A stretch of 64,000 nt of DNA from Craterostigma plantagineum (GCA_027422505.1 JAPQWV010000678.1:124001-188000), one strand, 5' to 3'; counted from the stretch's first letter, positions 44,363 through 58,145 are shown. Numbers and translations are program-made. The notes: generated from the letters alone by a model not told the origin.

Positions 44363-47255
44363 ATGGATCACAAAACAAGCAATGAACGGCTTCTAACACG
44401 GAGTGACAACGTATCGACATATGATCCTAAAAAGAAACCTTTTTAATCGCATTACTGAAATGTTTCATCAAGGTGGCGATGTGGTCGATATTCGTTGCAT
44501 GGGTTGTTCTTATTTTTCTATTTCCGACACATTACGTTACTAAGAAGTACTTCGAAGGTGTTGCTGCCTCGGGAGAAGGGAGCGTATTTGGAAGCAAAGC
44601 TTTCACTTTCTTGATCTTCAGTGCTCCCATTCTCCTCATTGCAGTTCTCGGCGCTGCATATATGGCTCTTTCAGGGGAAGAAGACGATGAACACATTCAA
44701 GGGTACGCTTCCTTATCCTTTTTTATTACACGGCTGAGATCGATCGTTCATTAAGCTTCTTTAATGTTGGAAAAGGAGTCCAAGATACCCTCGCTTTCGT
44801 CTGTGGACTTTCCCAGTTCTTGTCGATGGGCCATTTGGTGTCGTTTCGGCTGCAGAAATAATTGGGATTGTGTTATTTTCTCTGTATGTTGTATGGGCTT
44901 TTTATGCTTCAACAATGCACAACCTCGAAATCGCTCCTTTGTTTCATCTTTCTCCCAGAGAACAGAGGTATTTACATGCTAATGCTATTATGCCTGCATG
45001 ATTACTGTAGAAATGCTTGCTTCGAAGATACTTAAGTTATAGTAACTGTATATGCAATGAATTTGCACATTTATCTCACCAATGTGCTGTAAGTAACCAT
45101 GGATCTTTCTTCAGCATCTTGTTGCTGGAGCTCACAGGCCTTCGCCTGGGAATGATAGGAATCTTCTGCCTTGCTTTCCTATTCTTGCCAGTTTCTCGAG
45201 GATCGATTCTTCTTCGCCTCATAGACATACCCTTCGAGCATGCAACAAAGTACCATGTCTGGCTCGGGCATCTAACCATGGCCATCTTTACCCTCCACGG
45301 CCTCGTCTATGTAATGGGATGGTCCATGAACGGCCAACTCATCGAAAAAGCAAGCCTTTCAAACAAAATATCTGATTCTTTTACCATTTCTTTTGGTGGG
45401 ATAGCTAAAGATAGTCTCCCAATGTTGTTTGATCCTTTGGTGTGCAGCTTTCCCACTGGGAAAACATGGGCATTGCCAACCTGCCAGGTGTCGTAAGCCT
45501 ATTGGCCGGCCTCCTCATTTGGGCCACATCGCTTCCCGGCGTTCGAAGGCGAAATTTCGAGCTGTTCTTCTACGCTCATCAGCTTTACGTAGTCTTCGTA
45601 GTGTTCTTGGTTTTGCACGTCGGAGATTTCATCTTCTGCTACGCCGCCGGCGGGATATTCCTCTTCATGCTCGATCGTTTTCTCAGATTCTTTCAGTCGA
45701 GAAAAAGTGTCGACGTACTCTGCGCAAGGAGCTTCCCCTGTGGAACCGTAGAGTTAGTCCTTTCAAAACCGGCGAGTAAGGCTCTTCTCAACTGATCTTT
45801 TCGAACGCTGTGCAATATGCTTTTTCGATGGTAATCTAATCTGATAATATATCTGCAGATTTGCACTACAATGCACTTGGATGGATCGATCTTTCTTCAA
45901 ATCCGCGAATTATCTTTGCTTCAGTGGCACCCTTTCAGCGTATCGTCGAGCCCATTAGATGGGAAACATCACATGGCGATTCTGGTCAAGGTTCTTGGAG
46001 GATGGACAGAGAAGCTCGAGAAGCGAATATCGAAGATTTCTAACATGGAGCCTGAGAAGCAGTGTTCTTACAAGCTAACAGCTTCAGTCGAAGGCCCTTA
46101 TGGCCACGAATCGCCATACCATTTAACGTGAGCGATATGATCGGTTCAAAACTCGTAGTTGAATGATTTTGTTATCTCATGCTGATTATATCTTTTGAGT
46201 TTCAGATATGAGAACCTCATATTAGTCGCGGGTGGAATAGGGATTTCGCCTTTCTTGGCTATCTTGAGCGACGTTCTTCGGCGAATCAGGGAAGGCAAGC
46301 CTTGCCTTCCCACGAATATACTTATAATCTGGGCTGTTAAGACATCAGATGAGCTTCCACTCCTTCGTACGATAGACATGGAGTCTATCTGTCCGAACTT
46401 CTCCGATTCTCTGAACCTCGAAATACAGACATACGTCACTCGACAGTCAGAACCCTCTTTAGTAAGCACAGATTCGTCGTTCTTTCTTACTTTCCCAGGC
46501 AAGTTTTCTTTATTCGAATGTTCGACTAAACGATGAAACTTTTTGTGCTTGAAAACTTTAGGAAGAGGGCAAATCTACCGAGCCCGTAAACTCAGTCGCC
46601 TTCTCAGGCTCAGAAAATCATGGGGAAATGTCAGTCTTGGCGGGAACTGGGAACATAATATGGTCTGGGATTTATGTAATAACATCGATCGTAGGTTTGG
46701 TTATTACAGCAGCTTTGATGGACGTACTCTACGTAAATCCTTACAAGGTTGAGTATTGGTGGTATAAGGGGCTTTTGTTCATGGCATGCATGGCTGCAAG
46801 CGTTGTCCTCTTCGGCGGAGCTGTGATAGGGTTTTGGCATATCTGGGAAAAGAAAAAATGTGCCGAAGAAGCTGAAGAAGCAAGCAAGAATTATCAGAAC
46901 ATTCAACAGAAACAGAGCACTCAAACTTTGCTTAAGAGTTCGGCCCAAGAACAACAGTACACGCACAACGTTCGATATGGGAAGAGGCCGAACTTCAAAG
47001 GTAGTTAAAGCTCTTCTTTTTTTTTTTTTGGCTTAGCTTAGGAAAAATGATAACTTTACCAGCATTTTCCCCTTCCTATCTGCAGGGATATTTGAATCCG
47101 CGTCGGTTGAATGGGGAAATGTTGACATAGGTGTAATAATTTGTGGACCTTCGAGTCTTCAGACAAGTGTTGCTAGAGAGTGCAGAGCACAGAACCTTAC
47201 GAGATTAGCGCATAAAGCAGTGTTTCATTTCAACAGCCACAGTTTTGATCTGTGA
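44363..47255 (+). CDS. Ferric-chelate reductase (FRO family), two frame breaks
   Basis: Eight exons (44363-44702, 44776-44967, 45115-45349, 45448-45775, 45859-46127, 46206-46461, 46562-47000, 47086-47255) encode about 742 residues. FRO proteins are membrane flavocytochromes that pass electrons from NADPH via FAD and two hemes to Fe(III) chelates for iron uptake. Visible motifs are the N-terminal membrane segment [19 protein letters not shown], heme histidines in [18 protein letters not shown] and in [15 protein letters not shown], the FAD motif LQWHPFS and the NADPH motif [12 protein letters not shown]. Intron 3 begins with GC (AAA|GCAAGC) instead of GT. Frame breaks: the T5 run 44440-44444 (six expected) and a GGATGGAT repeat at 45879-45886. 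The last exon lies in the right repeat copy. Confidence 0.9.
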
Positions 47256-47415
47256 GCTGCTCTGCTTTTATGAATTCCTAGTTCAGGATGGGAATAGAAA
47301 TCTGAACTTAATTATATATATGGCTTATGGAAGATGATGTACAAATATTATAACCTGTGATTTCTGGTGTAAGGTTGAAGAAACACTACCTACAATGTAA
47401 TGTAATGCACGTTCT

Positions 47416-49970
47416 CTACGATGATATATGATCGATGTTTGGGTAAGAAAGTTCGATCTCACTTGTACTGAATTCTTCTCCGTTCACGAATGCTTCGGGA
47501 TTCTGGCGATCAGCCAAGATAGATCGCTCTTCATTAGTAGCAGCGCCGATGATGAGCATGTTCATACTTCCATTGCCATCTTCTGAAGGTCTCTTGGCCC
47601 ATGATAATATCATTTCTCTATGGTGCTCGTTGAAGATGGTGCTCTTAAACATGGTTCCCATCTGCGAGAATTTCACGATTAATTTGAGGATACTAAAGCA
47701 TGTTAATGCACAACGTCGTATGCTATAATTAATACCTGTGAAACTAAAGCATACAGAGGTAGAGTGCTGTAGCTGCAAAGGACTTGAACGATGATCCTGG
47801 GAAAAAAACAGAGGTTGAAATAACAAGTGTTTATAATGTTAGGAACCAAAACTCAAATCCAAGAAGATTTACCCGATAACGAGCCTTGGGATGACGAAGC
47901 TCAAACCCTCCATGATGCAAGATTTGAATCCATACGTTGTCTGAATCAAAATTAGAAAGAAAAGGGACGCTGATTAACACGATGTGTCCTTCGAGCATTG
48001 TGAAGAAAATTATTGTAAGCTCACCCAAATCCAAAAGAAGAAGGCGATCTCAAACGAGTTTTGGAATAGGATGAAGTGAATCAAGTAAAGAATGAGAGCA
48101 GGTCGATGGAACCAAAAGAGCTCGTCAGAAGGTCTAATCGTCGTTCCTTCGTCTTCTGCCACTTCTTGAGCTAATTCGGTTATTATGTGCTCAAGTTTTG
48201 CGCCAATGATCAGCAACAGCTGAAGAAATAACATACTTCAGACACATAACTGATTCTACGTATGCCGTATTAATTAGTTGTTTAACACTTACTATTAGCG
48301 GCAAAAACGAAAGCCAAAAGTACGCATGCCACCCTGCCATATTCGATCCCGAGTTAGTTAGCCCTTGGCATAAAAGATACTTTATTTATATGCATGCAAT
48401 GCAACAGATTATATTACCTGCCATGTTGACAAGCAAGAAGATCACAACAAATAGCCATAAGTACCAGCTGTGAAAAGGAGTAAACCACAATGTTAATGTC
48501 AGCTAAAAACGATTTTTAGTGAAGTTAAATATATGCGAGTTCGCATCATTACCTTATTCCTATGATTTTCCTGAAATCATGTTCAAGTGTCCTCATCATG
48601 TACCTGTGAAAATCGTAATCTGAGTTTGCAGGGCAGTGTTTCTGCATGAAAAAAAGGCATACATTATAGTTATAAATTTATTACATGACAACTTAAACAC
48701 AAAAGCGAGCTCTTATGTTCATGCAAATGCCAAAATAAAGGATAAGTAGAACTGTTTTCGGGGAAGACTTTACTGCTATAAATCCCGAACGCAGTGCTAT
48801 GTAGTCAGACCTAGTCACCGAGCCGTAAAATTGTTTGAAGAAGGCGGCCTATGCAAATGTTATCAGAAATATCAGTTGCCGATTGTGTAAAGAATGATCT
48901 TACGAACATAAGGGTGTTAATTACTGACCATCCAGCTCACTACTGCATATTTTCTCCAGTAATTTCCTGCCCTTTCCATGAACTCCTTTATGTGAGTACG
49001 AGGAATATGAACTGCGTTGTTTGAGAATGAATGGTAGCTAAAAAACACTAAAATTTCAAGCAATAAACCAGATTATAAGCATGATATGCGGAGAGTATAA
49101 TCTTACCTCTGTGATGTCTCCGTACTTCATTCCTAATCGATCTCTCCCAGTGTCCCCATTCCTTTATCTGTAAGCAAAAAATTATTACATATATGTATGT
49201 GAATGTGCCTTTATATGGCACAAAATGTAAGGTTCTTGCAAGACTTACTTTAATGCCACCAAGAACCATAGTTGAAGCACAGAAGATCACATAAACAACA
49301 GCTAGAACGAATATGAATATGTGAAGCTGATGCAATGCTTCTAAAGATAGAAACGGAACATGTCCCTGCACGAGTCGAAACAATATCTTCGATTAACTTT
49401 TCTCCAGCAACTTTAAGAACTGAAATTTCATCATCACCTCCGAACATTGCTGGCGAACCCCTTCCGCAAAAAGCCTCCTTCCAAAGACGAAATGAGCAGC
49501 ACGTTCGACGTTAGGCAATGTGCATGGCAGCATGACGTTGGCGATCTTACTAGGGATGCACATTTTGCTAATCAGTCCTTGAAACGCCGTCAACAGAAGG
49601 GAGATGAATCCAAGAAGCATCAGCTCTGAGAATTTAATCACTAGTTATGAGTAATTTAGCTACTATATGATCGCCCAAACCAAAGAAAGTCATTCTAATC
49701 AGAGCAATACTAACCATCCTTCAACTTCTGCAGCGCATCAAGCAATGCTTTCTGATTCTTGTGCTTGAAGCACTGATACAAACGAGCAACATAAAGCATT
49801 CCATTGGGAAGAAACACATAACCGTAAATTGATATACCTATCTATACCTTTCCGAGGTTACGAAGCGTACGCTCTCCAAGAAGTGAAATCGAGACAATGA
49901 CGAAACAGACAGCAGCCACAACCCATGTCGGCGTATACTCGAAAGATCGCCCCGATTCTCCACCTGACAT
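47416..49970 (-). CDS. MLO-like seven-transmembrane protein (copy 2)
   Basis: This is the second copy of the gene at 369-2924, with the same 14-exon structure, start and stop and no frameshift. Two residues differ in the C-terminal tail: copy 1 reads NPEVFVNGEEFNTS, while this copy reads NPEAFVNGEEFSTS. Other differences are silent or intronic. All transmembrane and cysteine features described for copy 1 are retained, so both copies look functional. It is tail-to-tail with the FRO gene, 160 bp apart. Confidence 0.93.
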
Positions 49971-51729
49971 TATCGTTTGCTTTGGCGATTATCAGAAAAC
50001 AACGTAGTATGATACTTTCATCGGATTTATAACATAGAAGAAGATACAAAACTGAGGAGACGGTAAGAAACAATGGCGAACTTTAGGAAAAGAATACGTC
50101 GAGTGAAGAAAAGGTTAAGGAAGAACGATACCTTGTCGCTTGGGCGAAGTAAAGAACAATGACTGACACGACCATCGATCAAGCAAACGAAAGATTGCCA
50201 TAGCTCATCGATCCACTGTTTATTTCTTAGGGCCGAACTTCGACTTAATCTTCTCCGTCCACCTCCTTGGTCCCCGCCGGGAACGCCTTCGCCGGAGCAT
50301 TTTCCGGCAGCTGAGGCAAAACGTTGATGAACCCTGCCTTGAGCTTTCCGGCCAGCACGAAGACCGTCTCGGTGGTCCGGCGGATTGGTGTGCGGCGGAT
50401 TCAGTTCAGGTCACGCTGTGCGTAGGTAGGCTATGAACCCGTGACTAAACCCGACCCGACCCAACTGTTGTTTGTTTGTCGGGCTAGGCCCGCGAAGAGG
50501 TCTTCCGCCAAAGAATATTGATGGCCCAAAACGTCTCTATCGTTATTATATAATAAAATTCATGATGAATCCAAAATTTTGATAAATAAAAAACAAAATC
50601 GAACAATCATTCGATTTAATTAACATTTTCGAGGACATTCACCGATACTTAACTATATAATACAGCTGTGTTTTTTTGTCGAAATCATCCATCCAATGAC
50701 ATCATTACACATTTATCTATTATATCGATCTTTCAGTAGCGATGGAGAGAGATTGACGTTGAACTGATAACAGAATTCATCAAATAGTAATAATTGTAGT
50801 CCCTTTGCAATTTGCTTAATTATGAGGCAGCTGAATTTAGAACCACAATATAAATATGTATATATATTTGGAAAAAGGTGTGAAGTTATGGTCTTTAATT
50901 TAAAAATAAGAACCCAATAAATTATTTATTTTACATTGAACCATCACGGACTATGAAGTGATACATTAAATTCTCTCGTCATTGACTCTTGTGTGGCTGA
51001 TTCTATTTATTTTAATTTATTTTCTCGCAATGAATTCTATAATTCCACCACTTCAGATTCTTAATTTAACGGAAAGGAAGGGACTTATCTGCACCGAATC
51101 TTGTAATAAATTAGGATCTCAAACTAATTATGAGGTAAAGCAATTAATTATTAAATCATGTGACCGAACAAATTTACTTTGGTCCCTTTTATGACATTTA
51201 AACAGAATATTGATTGCATGAAAAGGGTCCATTCCTTCCTATAAATGCAATTGACAATTAAACCACCACTACTTCCACTATACCATTTTTTGACTACCAC
51301 GCAAGCTCCATCCACTATTTCTTTTTCATTTTTTTCTGTATTTTATAAGTCACGCTTTTTATTTATAAATCTTTTTATGCTGCCTGAGAACCTTAAAATA
51401 GAATGAACGAATTATTTATGTCAAAAATAATAAACTAAAGCAGACATTGTATCCCTTTAGTTGCTTCAAGACATGCGCCATAATAATCTTTGAAACACTC
51501 AAAACAAACCTGCCGCTGTCGTGAACATCCTTTTCTCAGATCTCAACCAAAGATCCAAAAATAAAAAATAAAAAAATTTAAATATTTCACTTACGCTAGC
51601 CTCAGAAATTCTTGATTGGCATTCTTCTTTAATCAGTGAAATAGTGTTTCACTTCGCCGTTTCATCATTCTTAACCCATTCTTTCAAGCTTCCCTTTGAT
51701 TGGGGGGAGCAAACTGCAAAACGCTCACT
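49971..51729. other. Divergent intergenic region MLO to pectin acetylesterase (copy 2)
   Basis: Its content equals 2925-4686, including the GC-rich coding-like block (here about 50220-50402). It lacks 4 bp present in the left copy near 3160 (one unit of a GATC repeat) and carries a C inside the A-run corresponding to 3548-3558. Confidence 0.55.
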
Positions 51730-54648
51730 ATGGAGATACTAAAGATGCTTTGGTTTTTCATTATTATTGCTGCTGTGTTTCTGATGAAATGGGGCGCTGA
51801 AAGTTTGGATTTTGACGATATTTTCAGTGGTAATGCGACACAAAACTTATCGTATTTGGAGAAAATGTCATATATGGAGTCTGTGTATGGCGTTTCAGCT
51901 GCTTCTGTTTCTCCAAATGCTTTAATGGTGGGACTGACTCTTGTTCAAGGAGCTGGTTCTAGAGGAGCTGGTAATAAATCTTCCCCTTTATTTACGCTTT
52001 TGGGTTCGAATTTCGTTTGTCTGAAGGCAAAAAATTCATCTGATTACCTGTTCTTCAGAAGAACAAAGAACTGATGACAAGTGTTTGAAAAAAAAAAAAT
52101 CTCCTTTCTTTTCAAAAGGCACCTTTTGAGTACCTTTTTGCTGCACTCTGAGCTGAAGTTCCCAGTTCTATCAAAGATGGCCTTTTAGCTGACATGTGGA
52201 GTGTTAGTTCAGACAATAGTTATTACAAACTCGGCTGATGAAACAGTTCACTTAGCCTCCAACGACTGATATAAACAAGCAGATACTTACACTGTGCAAT
52301 TCTTGATTCAACTTTCCTCTGTTTCTTCTCTGTGTTTGTTTGTTTGCAGTGTGTTTGGACGGGTCATTTCCCGGGTATCACCTGCACCGCGGGTTCGGTT
52401 CAGGGTCGAACAGTTGGCTAGTTCAGTTAGAGGTTCGTCGCCCTACTTACACAAACCATTCAACGTCGAAGATGCTCTGTTTTTAGTTTAATTTTCTCCT
52501 CATTTTTTCGGGTACTTTGATTCAGGGCGGAGGTTGGTGCAATTCAATTCGAAACTGCGTATATCGTAAAAGGACTCATAGAGGGTCTTCAAATTATTTC
52601 GAGAAGTACATTCCATTCACGGGGATACTTAGCAACAATGCTCGGGAAAATCCATGTACCCTTCTCTTCTTACAGAAAATCGATAAATGTAATAAATCTC
52701 ATGGAGTTATTAATCTTTTCCTTCTTAAAACTTTTGCAGATTTTTATAACTGGAACAGAGTGAAGATACGCTATTGCGACGGCGCTTCGTTTGCGGGCGA
52801 CAGTGAGAATAAGGTTCGACTTTTTTTCAAACTTATTTCGTACTCTAATTTTTTCTCAGTTTATCGTATAACAATCGTCATATAGGCCGCAGGTTTGCAA
52901 TTCAGAGGTCAGCGCATATTCGAAGCCGCAATTCAAGATCTCATGTCGAAAGGGATGCGCTATGCTAATCAAGTAACTGAAAAGAAAAGAATCGGTTTTT
53001 ATTTCTCGTCAAGAATTGAATCTGCGAATTCATTCAATTCTTGATTTCGCTTCTTCAGGCGCTTCTCTCGGGCTGCTCCGCCGGCGGCCTAGCTTCGATA
53101 TTGCACTGCGACGAATTTCGTTATTTATTCCCGGGAAATGTCAGAGTGAAGTGCCTAGCTGATGCTGGACTCTTTATGGACATGTAATATTTTTCTAAAA
53201 TTTGCAAAAGAAAAAAAAATCGGTTTGTATTAGCCGGCCTTCGTCCGATTCGGAACGCTTTATTTAACGTATTTGAATTTCTGTAGAGCTGATGTCTCTG
53301 GCGGGCACACAATAAGGAATTTCTTCGCCGGCGTCGTTAGCTTACAGGTACTACTTATTTCGTTCGTCTGTTTTCGATCAAATTATATCGTCCACTGCGT
53401 ATTTTTTAGTTTTGAAAATTCGCGACAAATTCTCGATAGGGCGTTGGAAGAAATCTTCCTAGAACTTGCACCGGCCGCCTCGATCCAACTTCGGTAATTT
53501 TTTTTTTTTTTTATAGATCTTAAATTCCAAAATAAATCTTTTCTGAATCTTTTATTTGATTTACACTGCAGTGCTTCTTCCCTCAGAACTTGATTTCGAG
53601 CATAAAGACGCCTCTGTTTATCCTCAACGCAGCGTACGATGCATGGCAGGTTCGGCTCGTTAGCCTTTTTTTTTCTCAGAAGAAAGGACGACAAAATATT
53701 ATAACATCGACGCATTTTTTCTTTCTTTCTTTCTTTCTTTCTTTCAATCTTTCAAGGTTCAGGAAAGCGTTGCTCCTCCGATCGCTGATCCTCGTGGAAA
53801 CTGGCGTGCGTGTAAGAAAAACGTAGATCAGTGCTCTTCTTACCAAATCCGAGTTTTGCAAGGTGTGCATATGCTTATATTAGGGTTCAACTACTTTTTT
53901 TTCGTCCCGTAACTTAAGGCGTGGCACTTTCAGAACACCCAACTTATGGGTTGCAATTTAAGGACACTAAATTTCATAATTCAAGCAATTCAAGGGAAAA
54001 AAAATGCATTGGAAGTCTAATTTTTCGCCAGAACTTCCAAACGTGGTCCACGCACGCCAAATAATTCGGTGATGAATCCCACATGGCGTCCGAATCGCTT
54101 AATTTTAGGATAAATCCCACGTGGCAGTTTTAGGACACCCAACTTACGTTATTGCAATTTAAGGACACCAACTTTCAAAATTTAAGCCATTCAGTCCAAA
54201 AAACTATCTGCCGCCCCCAAAATTACGATCGAAAAAAAAAAAACACTATATTTTTCCGCTCATTACTATTCCTAACCATTTCTTTCCTTTTCTTCTTTTT
54301 GGCTACGAACGCTTCGGAGTAGGTTTCAGGAACCGCATGTTGAACGCCATTAGAGGATTCTCTACTTACAGACAAAGCGGCCTATACATAAACTCTTGCT
54401 ACGCTCATTGCCAGTCGGAGAGGCAAGACACTTGGTTTGCGGACAACGCTCCTCGAGTTGGTAATAAGGTACGAACGATCGTCGTTTCCCATTTTTCGAC
54501 GATTTTCGAGCGAATTTCAGACGAGCGCACACTTTTGCAGGCGGTCGCGATTGCAGTCGGCGATTGGTACTTCGATCGAGCGAATGTGAAGGCGATCGAT
54601 TGTCCGTATCCGTGCGATCGAACTTGTCACAACTTATATTTCAAGTGA
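51730..54648 (+). CDS. Pectin acetylesterase, CE13/NOTUM family (copy 2)
   Basis: This is the second copy of the gene at 4687-7605, with the same 12 exons and 430 residues and intact Ser-Asp-His triad. One residue differs: Ala in [11 protein letters not shown] of copy 1 is Leu here, caused by two adjacent base changes (GCA to TTA) at 51847-51849. A C-to-A change in exon 2 is silent. It looks functional and secreted. Confidence 0.94.
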
Positions 54649-56676
54649 TTATAGACCTTATGATATCTTTGCAAATTCATTTTTTTTTATATGATATTTA
54701 TGATAAAATGTTTGTTGAAATCAATAATGTAACGGCTTCTTGGTTGAATGAATTCATGGTATAGTTTTGAAATTGTTGGAATTGTATTGGATTATAAGCT
54801 CGTGAAGATACCTTTGGATGGGATATTAATGGTGGCAAATAGAAAGAATTTAATGATGAGCAATGAGTTTGTCCCTTCTTTTTAATGATTATTATACGTA
54901 TGAGTTTTGTCCTTGCTTATTATAATGATTTTATATGATGGCACCTTTTCCAAGTTGACCGAAACGAAAATTGAATTTTAATAATTTGTGATTGCGGAGT
55001 AAGTCGTTATGGGCGGCTTAGAACCTCCATTTTTTGATACTAGACTCATACTTTTGGAATCAAAGCTTAATTAAAAAAATATGTCGTTCTTTATATGCTT
55101 TTATGTTTGCCTTTTAGTGATCCAAAATGGAATCAAAGTTTAATTAAAAGTAATTTAATACCTTTTGTCCTTTTTATGGGGGATGATTCAGAAATATACA
55201 ACTCAAGGAACAATTAACAATGAAATTCATTACAATTATAGTCCGTGTAAATTTGGGATAGACACATACATAGACTGAAGAATTAGTCTCGTTGAAAGCC
55301 GAGATCATCCCATGAATATAAGTGAGGCTTAGATTTGATGTAAGAAAAAAGAAAATTGAACTTGGTTGGAATGTAGGGACGTGAGACTATCGTGTTGGGA
55401 TACCTCCTTCCATAAAAATATATAAATAGAAAATAAAAATTACTACTATTATTTCTTTATAACTATTATCTTCGTCTTTGTCGTCTTTCTTTATTTTATA
55501 CATATGAAGTGTATTTATTCAACGTATACTTGTTTTCATCTTGATAATTAACCATCGTAGGGCCAATGTAAAGGGCATCAATGATTTGGTTCACATGCAA
55601 CCCAAATCGACAATCAAATTAAAATATTACACATGTATTGTGTACATCCATTCGTTACACAAACATCTAAATTAATAAATGACCCCATAAGCATTATGCC
55701 CAATTAATTTGTGTAGTCTACGATTTCTTGTATGCACGTGGGCAACACAAGAGAATACCCCACGTATATAGTCACGAATATTTGTTATTTATAAAGTATA
55801 TGCATTTGATAAATATTCTTTTATCTCCATGTATCTAAATGGGCCTCATTTTCTTGATTCTTCTTATCGCATTATTGCTTTGACATTTCAATACAATGCA
55901 TTATTAAGCTTTTTTGGTTTGTTAGATACAATAAAGTATTTGTCATTTCATTATGTCTCTCGTTTTAATTAAGCTATATTTGATAAGAATATGAAGTAAG
56001 GTTCATGACGAATTTAATGATCATAAAAAGGAAAAGATAAAGATATTATTGACTCGTAAAAATTGGAAAAAGTGAGTGAAAAATATCTCCATCTCTAGGA
56101 GACATCGACGGCGATGGACATGAATGGTTTCTTCATGTCTCTCTTCATGGTATTTCTTTTAACTGCGAATTCCATCTTTAACTTAATTGAAATGGCCTCG
56201 CTATCGAGTTCTTTTTCTTTTTCCCAATTCATAACATATTTCGAAATGTAATATGAGGAATGTCCTTGTTTGATCTGTTTTTATTAAATTAAAAAAAAAA
56301 AGAGAGAGAGAGAGGACGTGGAATATTGCGACGTTGAAGTGAAAGAGATCGGTGGAAGTAGCAAAGAACTAACTTACGATAAGATCCAATGTTTCCGACA
56401 CTGTCATTGTACGGATTGTCACTGTCTTGAAAGGAATCTCTATGAGTCGAAGAACTCGAAAATCATATGAGAAAGATAAGTGCCATGAAAGTAATCAAGA
56501 AAACGAAAAAACGCACACACTTTTCCACCGATGCAAAATATCAGCAAAAAAAACGATGACAATTCTCACGAAGCATAAATTTCCGTATAAAGGTCCCCCC
56601 TATTTACATAATTTTCAAGAATACGAAAAGCACACGAACAAAAAAAAAAAAAATTAAAAAAAAAAATAAAACAATT
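54649..56676. other. Convergent intergenic region, pectin acetylesterase to MYB (copy 2)
   Basis: Its content equals 7606-9634: 3' UTRs, AT-rich spacer, short AG tract and poly-A runs whose lengths differ by one or two bases from the left copy. Confidence 0.55.
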
Positions 56677-58145
56677 CTAAGAAAGCTGTCCAAAGTCAAA
56701 CGTTGCAGAAGAAAGCTTCATTAAATGGGTTCCGTATACATCTGCTGCTTGAAGCTGAAGATTCGCCTGCTGCTGATGCTGAGCCCCCCAATTGCCGTCG
56801 CTCGCCGCCGCTTCGAAAGTCCTGGCCGTCATCACGCCGCCGCCGTACATATCTTGATGGGTCGTCGTCGTCGTCGGAGGAATATTACCGTAACCGTTGG
56901 AATAATTTCCCAACATAAACGGAGCTTGTCGTAAATAATCTGTAATAATATCATCACTTTCTGCGGCCGATTGCTGTCTGTTTGTCTTCACACAGTCGGC
57001 GGCGGCAGAACTCCACGTCGTGAAAGAATCCCAGGCCTCAAACTTAACGCCGCCGCCGTTTTCGTAAGTGCTTATCATAGTGTTCGGATTCTCCGAGGTT
57101 CTTACATAGTTCAGACCATTAGGCTTGCTGACCACCCTCGCCGACGACGGCGGCAGAAATGAGGAGGAAATGACGCCATTATTCGCAGCAGCAGCAAAGT
57201 GAAGATTATTATGAATATCATCAGAGCCCATTTCAGAATTCTTGGAGAAGAAGATCGAAGAACCGTAGTTACTATTATTATTATTCGACTGATTCTGATG
57301 AAAGGATAAAATGTCAGAATGAGGCTTGCTGTTCGAAGGCTGGCTTTCATGGCTAGGAGAGAACCTATTGCGAAAGAACTCATGGCTCGTATTAGGGTTC
57401 TGAAGAACCTGAAACTGGCCGCTCGAACCCATCGAGCCCATCGGTGGAGCCATGGTATTAGCAGCACAAGGGTTGTTGTAGGGCTTATTTTCCACGTGGC
57501 TCAAAGATTCAGTTGAACCCTCATTGTTGTTGTTGTTGTTGGCCGACGATGACGTGTCAGTTTCCGATGATAGCAACGGCTTGTGCGTGTTTGGGTCGAT
57601 CCCATTTTGCCTGAGCTTTTTCTTGATGGATGAGTTCCATAGGTTCTTTATCTCATTGTCTGTTCTCCCAGGCAACTGTGCAGCTATCTGAGACCACCTG
57701 CGTATTTATTACTGTATGTAATAAGAGACTTCCATCGAAGTGAAGATTTAGACAGCCCACGATAATGTAATAATAAAGAGTTAAATAATATTTTAACCTA
57801 TTTCCAAGAACTGCATGGAGGTCAATGATCAAGCTCTCTTCTTCCTGAGAAAATGTGCCTCTCTTCAAGTCAGGTCTCAAGTAGTTGATCCACCTCAATC
57901 TGCAGCTCTTTCCGCACCTTTGAAGGCCTGAATAAGAAGAGCATTATAATATATACATGATGAATTCTTGGGCGGAAAATGAAATTGGAAAGTAAGAAAA
58001 GAAAATTATTACCAGCTAGCTTTGGGACTGAGCTCCAACATCCATGTCCGTATCTTGTTATGTGTTTGATGAGCTTCTCATCTTCTTCGGGCGACCAAAG
58101 ACCTTTTCTCAGCTTCTGTTTATAGCAGCAAGAATGTCTGCCCAT
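56677..58145 (-). CDS. R2R3-MYB transcription factor, MYB61/MYB50/MYB86 type (copy 2)
   Basis: This is the second copy of the gene at 9635-11103, with three exons and a protein that I read as identical over all 427 residues. The leader differs by one T just upstream of the (GA)n tract, and about 230 bp upstream the wording changes from GATTTATAG to GATTAATATAG, which alters a TATA-like site on the gene's strand. Domains are as for copy 1. Confidence 0.94.
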
